Below are positions 1 through 8,881 of a DNA stretch of 64,000 bases, in pieces. Source of the DNA: JALZAI01 sp038212215 (GTDB lineage Bacteria; Actinomycetota; Actinomycetes; Mycobacteriales; Jatrophihabitantaceae); NCBI GenBank assembly GCA_038212215.1, contig JBBQUT010000026.1:1-64000 (forward strand), written 5' to 3'. The notes below the pieces were generated by a model. It ran no database searches. It saw nothing but the letters and a program-made list of their open reading frames with translations, and had not been told where the DNA came from. The position numbers and the translations under genes are program-made. Numbering within the stretch: position 1 is the stretch's first letter; each line of letters opens with the position of its first letter.

Positions 1-2
1 GC

Positions 3-296
3 ACCCAACGCATCTTCACCGAACAACAACGTCTCGCCCTCATCGCCCGGGATCTGGGCTGCAGCTTTCCCGGCTGCGACGCCCCGCCAGCCTGGTGCCA
101 AACCCACCACATCACCGAGCACCGCCACAGCGGGCGCACCAGCGTCGATGGCGGCACCCTGCTCTGCGGACACCACCACCGCCACTTTCAACAACACGAC
201 TGGCACTGCGTCATGACCAACGGCCGACCCCACTGGATCCCGCCAGCGTGGATCGACCCGTCACGCACCCCACGCCTCAACACCCGACACCGATGA
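3..296 (+). CDS. HNH endonuclease, DUF222/13E12 family (C-terminal part)
   Basis: The gene enters from the left edge, so only the last 97 residues are visible, in frame from base 3 to a TGA at 294-296. The fragment carries a zinc-finger-like HNH nuclease core: CSFPGCD, then a THHITEH segment, then LLCGHHHRHF with the final metal-binding histidines, and ends in the WIPPAWIDP tail typical of actinobacterial DUF222-HNH proteins. Such proteins are abundant repeat-like genes in Actinomycetota (the mycobacterial 13E12 family). A role in DNA cleavage is inferred from the fold only. No start or N-terminal DUF222 domain is visible. Confidence 0.85.
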   Translation, partial: TQRIFTEQQRLALIARDLGCSFPGCDAPPAWCQTHHITEHRHSGRTSVDGGTLLCGHHHRHFQQHDWHCVMTNGRPHWIPPAWIDPSRTPRLNTRHR

Positions 297-616
297 GAGA
301 CCGAGTCACCGGACCAAATCGATCCGGAACCCCGGCAATCCCTGCGTCGACGGTAAGGGCCGCCTGACCCAATTTGCCACTTCACATCACAAGCGGAGAC
401 CCGAACCCGCAGAACTGCGCCGGGCTTTGCGTCTGTCACGTGCATCCCCAGGGTCGCAACTCTCCTAGGGACTGACGCGCAATGGATGTCGGCGTCTCAA
501 ACGCCGCCGGATGGGGGGCAGGACGTGCCGCCGCCGACGTTTGCCCAGTTCGATATTCGCGCCGACGTCGCCGCGGCCGATCCGCCGGCTGAATTCAGTC
601 GCGACCGGCCGGATTG
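297..616. other. intergenic stretch, no gene seen
   Basis: About 320 bases lie between the HNH nuclease stop and the end of the PAP2 gene on the other strand. Short frames here are low-complexity Arg/Ser/Ala translations antisense to each other, with no family motif. Both flanking genes converge on this stretch, so terminators are expected, but I could not find a convincing long hairpin. Confidence 0.5.
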
Positions 617-1306
617 TCAGCGCGGCCGTTCGCGCTGCCAGGGCGTGAACAGCGCCGACATGGCGAGCAACCATGCCGCACCGATGAGGTAGCCCCCGAT
701 AACGTCCGAAACGTAGTGCACACCGAGAGCGATCCGGGAGAACCCGATCGCAAGTACCACGAGGGCAGCAGCACCTGCATAGAGCCACTGTCGTAGCCGC
801 TGCGCGCCCGTCAGCAGAATGACTAGCACAATCCCGCACCCCACCGTGGCTGCCTGCGCGTGCCCGCTTGGAAACGAGGTGCCGTGCGCGGTAGCAATCG
901 GGTCAGGGAGGTGCGGGCGGGCACGGTCGACCAGGGCCTTCAGCACGGTGTTCAGCAGGGAACTGCCCAGAGCCGTCACGACCAGGAACACCCCTGCCCT
1001 GAAGAATCGCCGATACAGCAGCCACAGCAACACCGGCGTCAGGATGATCCGCCAGCCGGTAGGCGAACCGACCCCGCTGATCAGCTTCATCGCCGAGATG
1101 AACCAATGATGCGCCACGGCAAAGGAGTGCAGTGCGTCGGCGCTGTCCTGGTCGAGGCGCTGCAGCGTGCCCGACTTCGCGGCCACCAGCAGGATCAGGA
1201 TCGCGAATGGCACCGCGCCGAACGCGACGGCGGCAAACGCCACAATGCTCCGGGCACCGAAGCGACGCCGCGCCGCCCGGACCCGCGGCGACTCAGCTTC
1301 GGTCAT
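617..1306 (-). CDS. PAP2-family membrane phosphatase
   Basis: This 229-residue integral membrane protein belongs to the type 2 phosphatidic acid phosphatase family, which dephosphorylates lipid phosphates such as undecaprenyl pyrophosphate. The three-part signature is visible: KALVDRARPH (KxxxxxxRP), FPSGHAQ (PSGH), and SRIALGVHYVSDVIGG (SRxxxxxHxxxD). About five to six hydrophobic segments surround these. The reading frame stays open far upstream, but the ATG at 1306 is chosen because it overlaps the stop of the upstream PAP2 gene as ATGA, and the upstream extension is Arg-rich shadow sequence. It is probably co-transcribed with that gene. The substrate is not predictable. Confidence 0.88.
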   Translation of the reverse strand: MTEAESPRVRAARRRFGARSIVAFAAVAFGAVPFAILILLVAAKSGTLQRLDQDSADALHSFAVAHHWFISAMKLISGVGSPTGWRIILTPVLLWLLYRRFFRAGVFLVVTALGSSLLNTVLKALVDRARPHLPDPIATAHGTSFPSGHAQAATVGCGIVLVILLTGAQRLRQWLYAGAAALVVLAIGFSRIALGVHYVSDVIGGYLIGAAWLLAMSALFTPWQRERPR

Positions 1307-2049
1307 GCCGCCCGCGTCGGAGGCGGCGCGCCCTCGCCACGACCACCTTCCAGCGGCCGCGCATCGTGCCCGCGCAGGACGACCGCCCAGGTGATCGCCA
1401 ACCAAGCCACGGCAAGCGTGGCGCCACCCAGCACGTCGGTCGGGAAGTGCATGCCTCGGTACAGGCGCGCAGCCGCGACGCCGACCGGCACTGCGACCGC
1501 GACGAGAACACTGAGCGTGCGCAGCCATGAACGCCGGCTGGCATGCACGGCGATGACCGCCAGCGCGACGTAGAGCGTGACTGCGGCGGCGGTGTGGCCC
1601 GACGGGAAACTGGAGGTCGGCGGGGCGGAGTCCAGGTGCGGGACGGGCGGCCGGTGCCTGTCGATTAGCAGGGACGTCACAACGAAAATTAGGACTTCGC
1701 CGGCAAGCGCGGCAGCGAGGAACATAGATTCGCGCCATCGTCCGAGCAACAGCCGCAACGCGATGAAGAACAGCGCTCCTATCGCCACCACCGTCAACGT
1801 TTCCGCCGTGTAGGTGAGCCAGTGCGTCGCCGTGTTCAAGCTCGCATTGCGGTGTCGCGCTAATTGCTCGTTGACTGAGCCGTCCCACCGTTCGAATGCG
1901 GTGTCGCGCAGCGGGTGCGTCAGCAGGTACCCGACGCTGGATACAGCAGCGAACAGCACGACCGCTGCGATGACGAGGCGCATCAGCGCGCTCCGGCTCT
2001 CGGCCAGCGCGCCGCGCCGCGTATCGCGCAAGGCCATCGAGTTGGTCAT
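1303..2049 (-). CDS. PAP2-family membrane phosphatase
   Basis: A second PAP2 phosphatase (248 residues) lies directly upstream of the first and overlaps it by 4 bases. It has an N-terminal membrane segment after a charged tail, then DRHRPPVPH (KxxxxxxRP-like), SSFPSGHTAA and RLYRGMHFPTDVLGG, the complete catalytic triad of signatures. A good ribosome site (GAGGTG, 6-8 bases before the ATG) supports the start. The two paralogues are diverged, so they are not a fresh tandem duplication. Likely role: periplasm-facing lipid-phosphate hydrolysis. Physiological substrate unknown. Confidence 0.9.
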   Translation of the reverse strand: MTNSMALRDTRRGALAESRSALMRLVIAAVVLFAAVSSVGYLLTHPLRDTAFERWDGSVNEQLARHRNASLNTATHWLTYTAETLTVVAIGALFFIALRLLLGRWRESMFLAAALAGEVLIFVVTSLLIDRHRPPVPHLDSAPPTSSFPSGHTAAAVTLYVALAVIAVHASRRSWLRTLSVLVAVAVPVGVAAARLYRGMHFPTDVLGGATLAVAWLAITWAVVLRGHDARPLEGGRGEGAPPPTRAA

Positions 2050-2194
2050 CGTTGATCACCTCAACACATCCGGACCGCACGGCCCGGGTGCTTAGGTATA
2101 CCCGTTCACCTGCCCCATTACCCGCTCGCTGCGAACGGCACGGCCGGGGTTCCGCGCGAAACGATGGTCGAGGCCACCATTGCCAGCCAGGCAT

Positions 2195-2226
2195 GCCTGC
2201 TCACCGGTCGCCGCCGGTGAGCAGGC
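2195..2226 (-). terminator. 13-bp hairpin downstream of GH3 gene
   Basis: A perfect inverted repeat with 13-base arms (GCCTGCTCACCGG and its complement) and a 6-base loop (2208-2213) begins 15 bases after the GH3 stop codon. There is no U tract, as is usual for intrinsic terminators in high-GC actinobacteria. It would end the GH3 transcript before it reaches the PAP2 promoter. Confidence 0.75.
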
Positions 2227-2240
2227 GGGAACCTCGCGAT

Positions 2241-4718
2241 CTAGTGGATCGTGAACGACGCCGAGGCGGCAACGTCATACGGCGTCGGGTCGTTCTTGTC
2301 CACCTGCACCAGGTAGTCGCCGGGTTCCACCGTCGGCGGTCCTGAGGCGTTGATGTCGCCGGGTGTCTCGGCGAGTGTCGACACCGGGAACCGTACGGTG
2401 ACAGCCTTGGACTGCCCGGCATCGAGGGACACCCTGGTGAACCCGACCAGCCGCTGCGGGGGGACGACCACGCTGCTCACCGGCTGGGCAACATACACCG
2501 GGACGATGTCGGTTCCGCTGCGCGAACCGGTGTTGCTCACCGTGAACTTGGCCTTCGCCACTCCGCTGGACGACACGTTCGGCGTCACTGACAGGTTGCT
2601 CACGCTGAACGCGGTGTAGGACAGGCCGAAACCGAACGGGTACAGCGGGTTGTAGGCGTGTCCCGGGCCGGAACCGGTGCCCGGCAACTGGTCGAAGAAT
2701 TTGGGCTGGTCGCCGAGCGGCGATGGCGCCGTCCCGTCGAAGTCGCCGCCGACCGCTGGTGCGTCCGACGGCCAGCTGACCGGCAACTTTCCGCTCGGGT
2801 TCACCTTGCCGAAGACGACGTCTGCGACGGCCTGGCCAGCTTCGGTGCTTCCCTGGTAAGCCATCAGCACCCCGTCGGCGGTCTTCGCCGGGCCGAGCCC
2901 AACCGGCCGGCCGGCGATGACGACGACGATCACCGGCTTGCCGGTGTTCTCCAGCGCGCTGATCAGCGCCTGCTGGTCCGGCGGGAGCGCAGGTGCTGGA
3001 TTGTCACCCAACCCCTCCGCGTAGGCCCGCTCGCCGACAGCCACCACGTAGGCACTCGACGTGTCCGCCTGCGCCAGTGCGCTGGCCTGGTCAGGCGCAT
3101 AGACGGCGTTCGAGTCCGCTGCCCGAACGCCGGCGAGCACGGTTGTGCCCGGCGGGATCTGGTCAGGTGCCCCCATGCAGCAGACGTGGCCGGCGCCGAA
3201 CACTCCCTGCCAGCTGACGCTCCACCCGCCGAGTTGGTTGGTCATCGAATCGGCGCTCGGCCCAGTAACGACCACCTTGCTCGTCGGCGAAAGCGGCAGC
3301 GTCCCGTTCTCGTTGCGCAGCAATGTGAGCGATTCTCGCGCTGCGTCCAGAGTGGCATCACGTCCGGCCTGAACCGCACCGTCCGCCTGGCTCGCATCCA
3401 CACACGCCACGTCGGGGTTCGTGACACACGGCTGATCGAATAAGCCAAGCCGGAACTTCAGCATGAGAATGCGACGCACGGCCTGATTTATGCGTGCGCC
3501 CGAAACTGCGCCGGACGCGACATCCTGCAGGATTGCCGTCTGCCACTGGTCAGAGCTGAAAACCTGCATACTCATGTCGACGCCCGCATTCACTGCCTTG
3601 GCGATGGCGCCGGCGAGATCGGGGGCGACGTGATAGGCCGATTGCAGCGCTGGTACGTCTTGATAGTCGCTGATCACCACACCGTGAAAGCCCATTTGCC
3701 CTCGCAATACATCGGTGAGCAAGTAGTGCGACGCGGTAGCCGGCACGCCGTTGATCGAGCCAGAGTCAACCATGACTGTCCCTGCGCCGGCGTCAATGGC
3801 ACCGGCATAAGACGGCAGAATCACGCTTTGCAGGTAATTCAGTGGAAGCAACGCCTCATTGCGGTCGTGGCCGTTGATTGCTTGCGAGTAACCGGCGAAA
3901 TGCTTGACAGTCGCCACCACCCCTAGGGCGTCCGGCGATGCGGGTGGCTGCAATCCATTGACGTTGGCCGCGCCCATAGCAGCGGATAGCACGGGCGCTT
4001 CGGCCCACGTTTCATAGGTGCGACCCCACCGGTTGTCTCGGGATAGATCTTGAACTGGCGCGAAGTCCCATACCCAGCCCGTCGACCGCAGTGCTCGTGC
4101 GGTAATCGCGCCGCCGGTGCGGGCCGAAGCCGGGTCCCACGTGGCTCCCATGCCGATCGACTGCGGGAAGAGTGGTGCCTGCCAAGGATGCCCAAAGCCG
4201 TGCACGGCATCCACGCCGAAGATCAGCGGAATATGCAATCGCGAATTCTGCACGGCGTACTTCTGGATCATGTTGTATTCGTTGGCCCAGTCGAGGCCGG
4301 TATTTCCGGTGCCACCGCCGCCAGTGGTGTCGATCGGGTTGTTAGTCCCACCGGCAAGCACCGAGCCAGTGTGCTGCTCGATCAATATCTTCTGCATGCA
4401 GGCCGGGTTGGGCAGGTTGAAACCATTGTCGCCACAGCTCGATCCGTTCGCATCGGTCAGCGTCGTCACCAACTGCTGATCCATCTGACCGACCTTCTCC
4501 GGCAACGTCATCGCGTGGAGCAGCGCGCTCACCCGAGCCGCAGTCGGACGACTGGCATCGAGCCACGGCGCTACGGCCGACGGGGCAGCAGCACTGCCGT
4601 GTGCCGCGGCGGTCAGGACCCCAACCAGAATGGCGGCGCCAGCACCTGCCGCTAGGGCCACCCTGAGGCGACCCCTCGTTGCACGACGATGTAGACGATT
4701 TGATTGCGTACCGGACAT
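2241..4718 (-). CDS. secreted glycoside hydrolase family 3 beta-glucosidase
   Basis: This 825-residue protein matches GH3 beta-glucosidases/xylosidases along its full length. Residues 1-45 form a signal peptide: an Arg-rich start, a hydrophobic core and an Ala-rich cleavage region. The TIM-barrel domain follows, with KHFAGY and GVVISDYQDV; Asp351 in the latter is the expected nucleophile. The alpha/beta sandwich (around 470-690) and a C-terminal fibronectin III-like domain (around 715-825) are both present. An AAGGAGG ribosome site stands before the ATG. The gene is monocistronic by its flanks. Export and hydrolysis of plant beta-glucosides is the expected role; substrate specificity cannot be read from sequence. 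Confidence 0.93.
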   Translation of the reverse strand: MSGTQSNRLHRRATRGRLRVALAAGAGAAILVGVLTAAAHGSAAAPSAVAPWLDASRPTAARVSALLHAMTLPEKVGQMDQQLVTTLTDANGSSCGDNGFNLPNPACMQKILIEQHTGSVLAGGTNNPIDTTGGGGTGNTGLDWANEYNMIQKYAVQNSRLHIPLIFGVDAVHGFGHPWQAPLFPQSIGMGATWDPASARTGGAITARALRSTGWVWDFAPVQDLSRDNRWGRTYETWAEAPVLSAAMGAANVNGLQPPASPDALGVVATVKHFAGYSQAINGHDRNEALLPLNYLQSVILPSYAGAIDAGAGTVMVDSGSINGVPATASHYLLTDVLRGQMGFHGVVISDYQDVPALQSAYHVAPDLAGAIAKAVNAGVDMSMQVFSSDQWQTAILQDVASGAVSGARINQAVRRILMLKFRLGLFDQPCVTNPDVACVDASQADGAVQAGRDATLDAARESLTLLRNENGTLPLSPTSKVVVTGPSADSMTNQLGGWSVSWQGVFGAGHVCCMGAPDQIPPGTTVLAGVRAADSNAVYAPDQASALAQADTSSAYVVAVGERAYAEGLGDNPAPALPPDQQALISALENTGKPVIVVVIAGRPVGLGPAKTADGVLMAYQGSTEAGQAVADVVFGKVNPSGKLPVSWPSDAPAVGGDFDGTAPSPLGDQPKFFDQLPGTGSGPGHAYNPLYPFGFGLSYTAFSVSNLSVTPNVSSSGVAKAKFTVSNTGSRSGTDIVPVYVAQPVSSVVVPPQRLVGFTRVSLDAGQSKAVTVRFPVSTLAETPGDINASGPPTVEPGDYLVQVDKNDPTPYDVAASASFTIH

Positions 4719-4846
4719 GACTCGACCTCCTTGGCGAGAACTGATCCCACGACGTCCGTATGCTCCATCACACCGCGAACTACCTCAAGCCCCTCGAATG
4801 GCATGGATTGGACGTCCCACAGTGCGCATAGGGCAGGATCGACAGG

Positions 4847-5440
4847 GTGACGGCCGAACTCGCGGAGCTACTGGTTGCCGATGCCGAGGCCTGGCGCGCC
4901 TGGCTGGTCGACAACCACCTTGCGTCGCCTGGGGTGTGGTTGGTGCTCTCGAAGCAGGGTGGCAAGGTGACGGGCCTTGACTACGCAGCGGCGCTGGACG
5001 AAGCGCTTTGCTTCGGCTGGATCGACGGGCAGGCCGCGCGGCGCGACGAGGGCAGCACGCGACGACGTTTCACGCGTCGGCGGTCCAAGAGCGCCTGGTC
5101 TCGACGCAATGTCGAGCACGTCGCTCGGCTGGCTGGTGTCGGCAAGATGACCCCCGCCGGTCAGGCTGCCGTCGATGCAGCGAAGGCGGACGGGCGATGG
5201 GGGGCCGCCTACCCGGGCCCGGCCGCGGCCGAGGTTCCCGCGGACTGGGCCGATGCTTTGGCGGACGATGCCGGAGCGAAAGCAATGTGGGACATCCTCA
5301 CTTCGCAGAACCGGTACGCGATCACGTACCGGATCGCTGCGGCGAAGCGGCCGGAGACTCGCGCCAAGCGGCTCGCCGAGTTCCTCGCGATGCTGGCACG
5401 CGGCGAGACAATCCATCCCCAGAATCAAAGGCTCGAGTAA
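4847..5440 (+). CDS. YdeI/OmpD-associated family protein
   Basis: This 197-residue cytosolic protein resembles the YdeI family (bacteriocin-protection/OmpD-associated). The hallmark region is LCFGWIDGQAARRDEGS followed by TRRRSKSAWS, and the C-terminal helix pair ends with RAKRLAEFLAMLARG. The start is a GTG. The gene is divergent from the GH3 gene with about 130 bases between them. Family members are linked to resistance against cationic peptides in enterics, but biochemical function is unknown, and a bacteriocin role in an actinobacterium is not established. Confidence 0.85.
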   Translation: MTAELAELLVADAEAWRAWLVDNHLASPGVWLVLSKQGGKVTGLDYAAALDEALCFGWIDGQAARRDEGSTRRRFTRRRSKSAWSRRNVEHVARLAGVGKMTPAGQAAVDAAKADGRWGAAYPGPAAAEVPADWADALADDAGAKAMWDILTSQNRYAITYRIAAAKRPETRAKRLAEFLAMLARGETIHPQNQRLE

Positions 5441-5441
5441 G

Positions 5442-5457
5442 CCGGCGGACCCGCCGG
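5442..5457 (+). terminator. short hairpin immediately after the YdeI-like gene
   Basis: A 16-base perfect palindrome (CCGGCGG-AC-CCGCCGG) begins two bases after the stop codon. It can form a 6-bp GC stem with a 4-base loop. It is short and lacks a U tract, so it is only a candidate terminator. Confidence 0.45.
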
Positions 5458-5584
5458 ATGCACCTGCACGACTCTTTCGACCAGTGGCACGCAGCACCGG
5501 CGCGGCCTGAGCCGCCCGCGGTGGACGCTCTCCCTCGTTCTGGCGAAGACTTTCGTGGTCACAGCGCCTAGCATTGCGCGAGCC

Positions 5585-6934
5585 ATGACCGTTGCCCACG
5601 AACCCGCGAGCCCCGACAAGCCCTCGGGGCTCGTGGCGGTGCCGGCCCGGACTCCGTCCGAGCATCTGCGCTTGCTCCTGCGGCTGTCTGAAACCCTCGC
5701 AGTCGCCACGACCGTGGAGCAGGTCGCCACGACGGTCACCGACGTCGCCCGTGAATACCTCGGTGCCATGTTCGGCGGCGTGGCAGTCATCGACGGCACA
5801 AGCGGGTGGATGCATTTCCTGACGCTGGATCGCCTGCCGGAGAGCCTGCAACGCTCCCGGCGGACTTTCGAGCTATCGTCACCGCGCCCCGCGGCGCGGG
5901 TGGCTCGCGAGCGGCGAGCACTGTTCATGGAGTCGCTGAGCGCGGCAGTGCAGCTCTTGGACGCGGACAGTGCCGGTGCGGCGCGCGAGTCCGGTGGCCA
6001 CGCGTTCGCGTATCTGCCGATGCTGCTCGGCGGCACCGCCGTCGGCACGATCGCGCTCGTGTGGGCCGACGAGACGGCCTTCACCCATGAGGACCAGAAA
6101 CTGCTGTGGGCCTTGGCACGCTACAGCGCGCAAGCCCTCGACCGGGCGCGGCTGCTCGCCGCCCACCGTGAGGTCGCCCACACGCTGCAAGCCGCGCTGC
6201 TGCCCACCCTCCCCCAGATCAGCTGGCTGGAGATGTTCGCCGACTACCGGCCGGCCAATCTCGCTGTCACCGTCGGCGGCGACTGGTACGACGCGTTCAT
6301 CAGTGAGCCCGGCGACCACAGCAACGAGCAGACGCTGACGGTTGTCGTCGGGGACGTCGCCGGTCACGACACCCATGCCGCGGCCGAGATGGCCCGGCTC
6401 CAGGCGAAACTGCGGGCTTTGGCCATCGACCATCCCGACGACCCGCACCTGCTGCTGCACCGGCTCGACCATGTCATGACCGCCAACGTCCACAATCGGC
6501 TTGCCACGGCTGTGGTCGCGAACCTGACACCCCGCACCGACGGTGTCATAGGCATAGCCTGGTCCAACGCCGGGCACCTCCCACCGCTGGTCCTCGAACC
6601 GGGGATGGAGCCCTTCTACCTCGAACGGACACCCGACGCTTTACTCGGCCTGGACGAAACCCTCCCCCGCCACACTCATTGGACCAGCGCAGCACCGGGC
6701 ACGACGATCCTGATGTTCACTGACGGTCTCATCGAACGCCGTGGCCACGACATCGACGAGAGCCTCGCTACGTTTGTTAGCAAGGCCAACGAGCACCGCA
6801 ACCTGGATCTCCCCGACCTGATCGACGCGCTGATGGCTGAAGCCACCATCAGCACCCACGACGACGACACGGTATTGCTCGGATTGCGCATTCCGATGCC
6901 CCCGGCAAAACCGACTCCACTCAATGCGGGATAG
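5585..6934 (+). CDS. GAF-domain SpoIIE-type PP2C phosphatase
   Basis: The protein (449 residues from the ATG at 5585) joins an N-terminal GAF sensor domain (about 25-190) to a C-terminal SpoIIE-like PP2C serine phosphatase (about 205-440). The phosphatase metal sites are visible as GGDWYDA, GDVAGHD and MFTDGLIE, followed by DDDTVLLGLR near the end. The linker motif LQAALLPTLP is typical of this architecture (RsbU/RsbP-like). Such enzymes usually dephosphorylate STAS-domain anti-anti-sigma factors in response to a small ligand, light or redox. No partner anti-sigma gene is adjacent. An upstream GTG at 5555 is possible but less likely. Confidence 0.9.
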   Translation: MTVAHEPASPDKPSGLVAVPARTPSEHLRLLLRLSETLAVATTVEQVATTVTDVAREYLGAMFGGVAVIDGTSGWMHFLTLDRLPESLQRSRRTFELSSPRPAARVARERRALFMESLSAAVQLLDADSAGAARESGGHAFAYLPMLLGGTAVGTIALVWADETAFTHEDQKLLWALARYSAQALDRARLLAAHREVAHTLQAALLPTLPQISWLEMFADYRPANLAVTVGGDWYDAFISEPGDHSNEQTLTVVVGDVAGHDTHAAAEMARLQAKLRALAIDHPDDPHLLLHRLDHVMTANVHNRLATAVVANLTPRTDGVIGIAWSNAGHLPPLVLEPGMEPFYLERTPDALLGLDETLPRHTHWTSAAPGTTILMFTDGLIERRGHDIDESLATFVSKANEHRNLDLPDLIDALMAEATISTHDDDTVLLGLRIPMPPAKPTPLNAG

Positions 6935-7046
6935 TCGGCCGCGCCGAAGTGTTCGCCGGCGGCAGAGGTATCACTGCGCGTGGCGCCGCCTCGCGAGCGC
7001 CGCGTCGGCGTGACACCACAGGTGCCGTGCCGCACCGTTACGCACA

Positions 7047-7886
7047 TCAAGCATCGCGACGCCGGAGCAGAAACGCCGCCGCCCCGATCAGGATCGCGGT
7101 CTCGAGGCAGAAGACACCGAGACCCTGCCAGGGAGTGAGAAGGTCGTTCGCGCCTTGATGGGGAGAGGCGGCGAGGCTGCCCGCCTCGGACGGGAGGTAG
7201 GCGTAAATGTGCTTGCCGACGCTTCCGGGCAGCAGTTGGGCCAGTGGCGAGAGGACGAGGACGAAGCCGATGATGCCGGTGATCGCTCCGGCGGTGTGTC
7301 GCACCAGCGCACCGATGGCGATGGCGAACACGGCGAGTACGGCGAGGTATAGGCCACCGCCGATAACCGCTCGCAGCACTCCGGGGTCGCTGATCGACAC
7401 CGGGGCGCGGCTATGCAGGATCGCGGCGCCGAGAAAGAAGGTCGGAACGGCAGTAACTTCGCCGACGACGAAGATCAGTGTGGCGAAGACGGCAGCCTTC
7501 GCGGCCAGCATCGGGGTGCGGTTGGGGACGGCGAGCAAGCTGGCGCGGATCGTGCCGCTGGAGTACTCGCTCGCGATGACAAGCACGCCGAGCACGCAGA
7601 CGGCGAGCTGACCGAGCTGGAACCCGGCGCCGAGCACCATACGTCCCGGATCCGCAAGTATTTGCGCGTTTCGCGCAGAGTCGGTCGTGTCCCACTGCGC
7701 GACAGTGAGCGCGGTGAACAGTGCCGTGAACCCGATCGTCACCACGAAAAGGAGCACCAACGCCCACACCGTCGAACGAAGGGACCGGATCTTCGTCCAC
7801 TCCGAACTGAGCAGGCCCGCGACGTAAGCCGCGCGGGACACGGCCGATGGCGCCGCGGAGGCAATCGGGACGGTGGTCGCGGTCAT
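7047..7886 (-). CDS. ABC-2 type transporter permease
   Basis: The 279-residue membrane protein has about six hydrophobic segments and the typical ABC-2 N-terminus: an LLSSEWTKIRSLRSTVW amphipathic stretch leading into the first membrane span, then EYSSGTIRASL, characteristic of multidrug or bacitracin-type exporters. Its ATG overlaps the stop of the ATPase gene by 4 bases (ATGA), so the two are translationally coupled. Together they would form an exporter with unknown cargo. Confidence 0.9.
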   Translation of the reverse strand: MTATTVPIASAAPSAVSRAAYVAGLLSSEWTKIRSLRSTVWALVLLFVVTIGFTALFTALTVAQWDTTDSARNAQILADPGRMVLGAGFQLGQLAVCVLGVLVIASEYSSGTIRASLLAVPNRTPMLAAKAAVFATLIFVVGEVTAVPTFFLGAAILHSRAPVSISDPGVLRAVIGGGLYLAVLAVFAIAIGALVRHTAGAITGIIGFVLVLSPLAQLLPGSVGKHIYAYLPSEAGSLAASPHQGANDLLTPWQGLGVFCLETAILIGAAAFLLRRRDA

Positions 7887-8845
7887 CGAGCGCTCCCGAC
7901 CGGCGTGGCGACCGGATCCGGGCCGGTGTGGACTGTTGTCGGCGACGGCGCACCGAATTCACGGGTGTCGTGGGTGAGTTCCCGGAACGCGTCCTCGAGG
8001 GAGGCGAGCTGCGGGCTCAGTTCCCACAGGACGATGCCCGCCTTCGCCGCCAGCTCGCCGATCTGGCGGGCATCCATTGCGCGCACGACAACGGCGCCGT
8101 CGGCCTGATCGCTGGTCTTCGCGCCGGTGTCGGCCAGGAGGGCCCGCAGGTGAACCGGATCGGCGGACCTCACCAGTACCGACTTGTGCGAGCTGCGGTC
8201 GATGAACTCCTGCATGCTGCACTCGGCGATGAGCCGGCCGCGGCCGATGACGATCAGGTTTTCCGCGGTGACCGCCATCTCGCCCATCAGGTGGCTGGAG
8301 ACGAACACCGTGCGTCCCTCCCCGGCCAGTTGCTTCATCAGGTTGCGGATCCAGAAGATGCCGTCGGGATCGAGGCCGTTGATCGGCTCGTCCAAGATCA
8401 GGACCTGCGGGTCTCCGAGCAGGGCGACCGCGATGCCGAGCCGCTGCCGCATGCCCAGCGAGAACGTCCCGGCCCGGTCGGACGAGACGTCATGCAGACC
8501 GACGAGATCGAGAACCTCGCTAACCCGCCGCCGCGGAAGGCCTTGCGACTGGGCAAGGAACAGCAGGTGGTTGTAGGCCGAACGGCCCGGGTGCACTGCC
8601 TCCGCGTCGAGCAGCGCGCCGACCCTTGTCAGCGGTCGCGACAGCTCGGCGTAGCGCCGCCCGTCGATGGTGGAGCTGCCACCCGACGGGTGGTCCAGGC
8701 CGACGATCAGGCGCATCGTGGTCGACTTGCCGGCGCCGTTGGGTCCGAGAAATCCGGTTACCCGGCCCGCTTCGACCGTGAACGAGAGCCGGTCGACCAC
8801 CACCTTGCCGCCATAACTCTTACTCAGCTCAGTGACTTCGATCAT
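7883..8845 (-). CDS. ABC transporter ATP-binding protein (exporter type)
   Basis: This 320-residue ATPase has Walker A GPNGAGKST at residues 34-42, the signature FSLGMRQRLG, Walker B VLILDEP and the switch histidine in SSHLM. A C-terminal extension of about 100 residues matches CcmA/DrrA-type exporters. The ATG at 8845 is chosen because GGGGAG stands just upstream; a GTG seven codons earlier is also open. It pairs with the permease gene downstream. No regulator gene is adjacent. Confidence 0.92.
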   Translation of the reverse strand: MIEVTELSKSYGGKVVVDRLSFTVEAGRVTGFLGPNGAGKSTTMRLIVGLDHPSGGSSTIDGRRYAELSRPLTRVGALLDAEAVHPGRSAYNHLLFLAQSQGLPRRRVSEVLDLVGLHDVSSDRAGTFSLGMRQRLGIAVALLGDPQVLILDEPINGLDPDGIFWIRNLMKQLAGEGRTVFVSSHLMGEMAVTAENLIVIGRGRLIAECSMQEFIDRSSHKSVLVRSADPVHLRALLADTGAKTSDQADGAVVVRAMDARQIGELAAKAGIVLWELSPQLASLEDAFRELTHDTREFGAPSPTTVHTGPDPVATPVGSAR

Positions 8846-8881
8846 GATCTCCCCAAGCTTGCGCACACATTACGGAATCGT

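Noticed and set aside
1307..2194. long upstream extension of the downstream PAP2 frame
   Set aside because: It is antisense-free but overlaps the upstream PAP2 gene in another frame and has no family similarity; the ATGA overlap at 1303-1306 gives the natural start.
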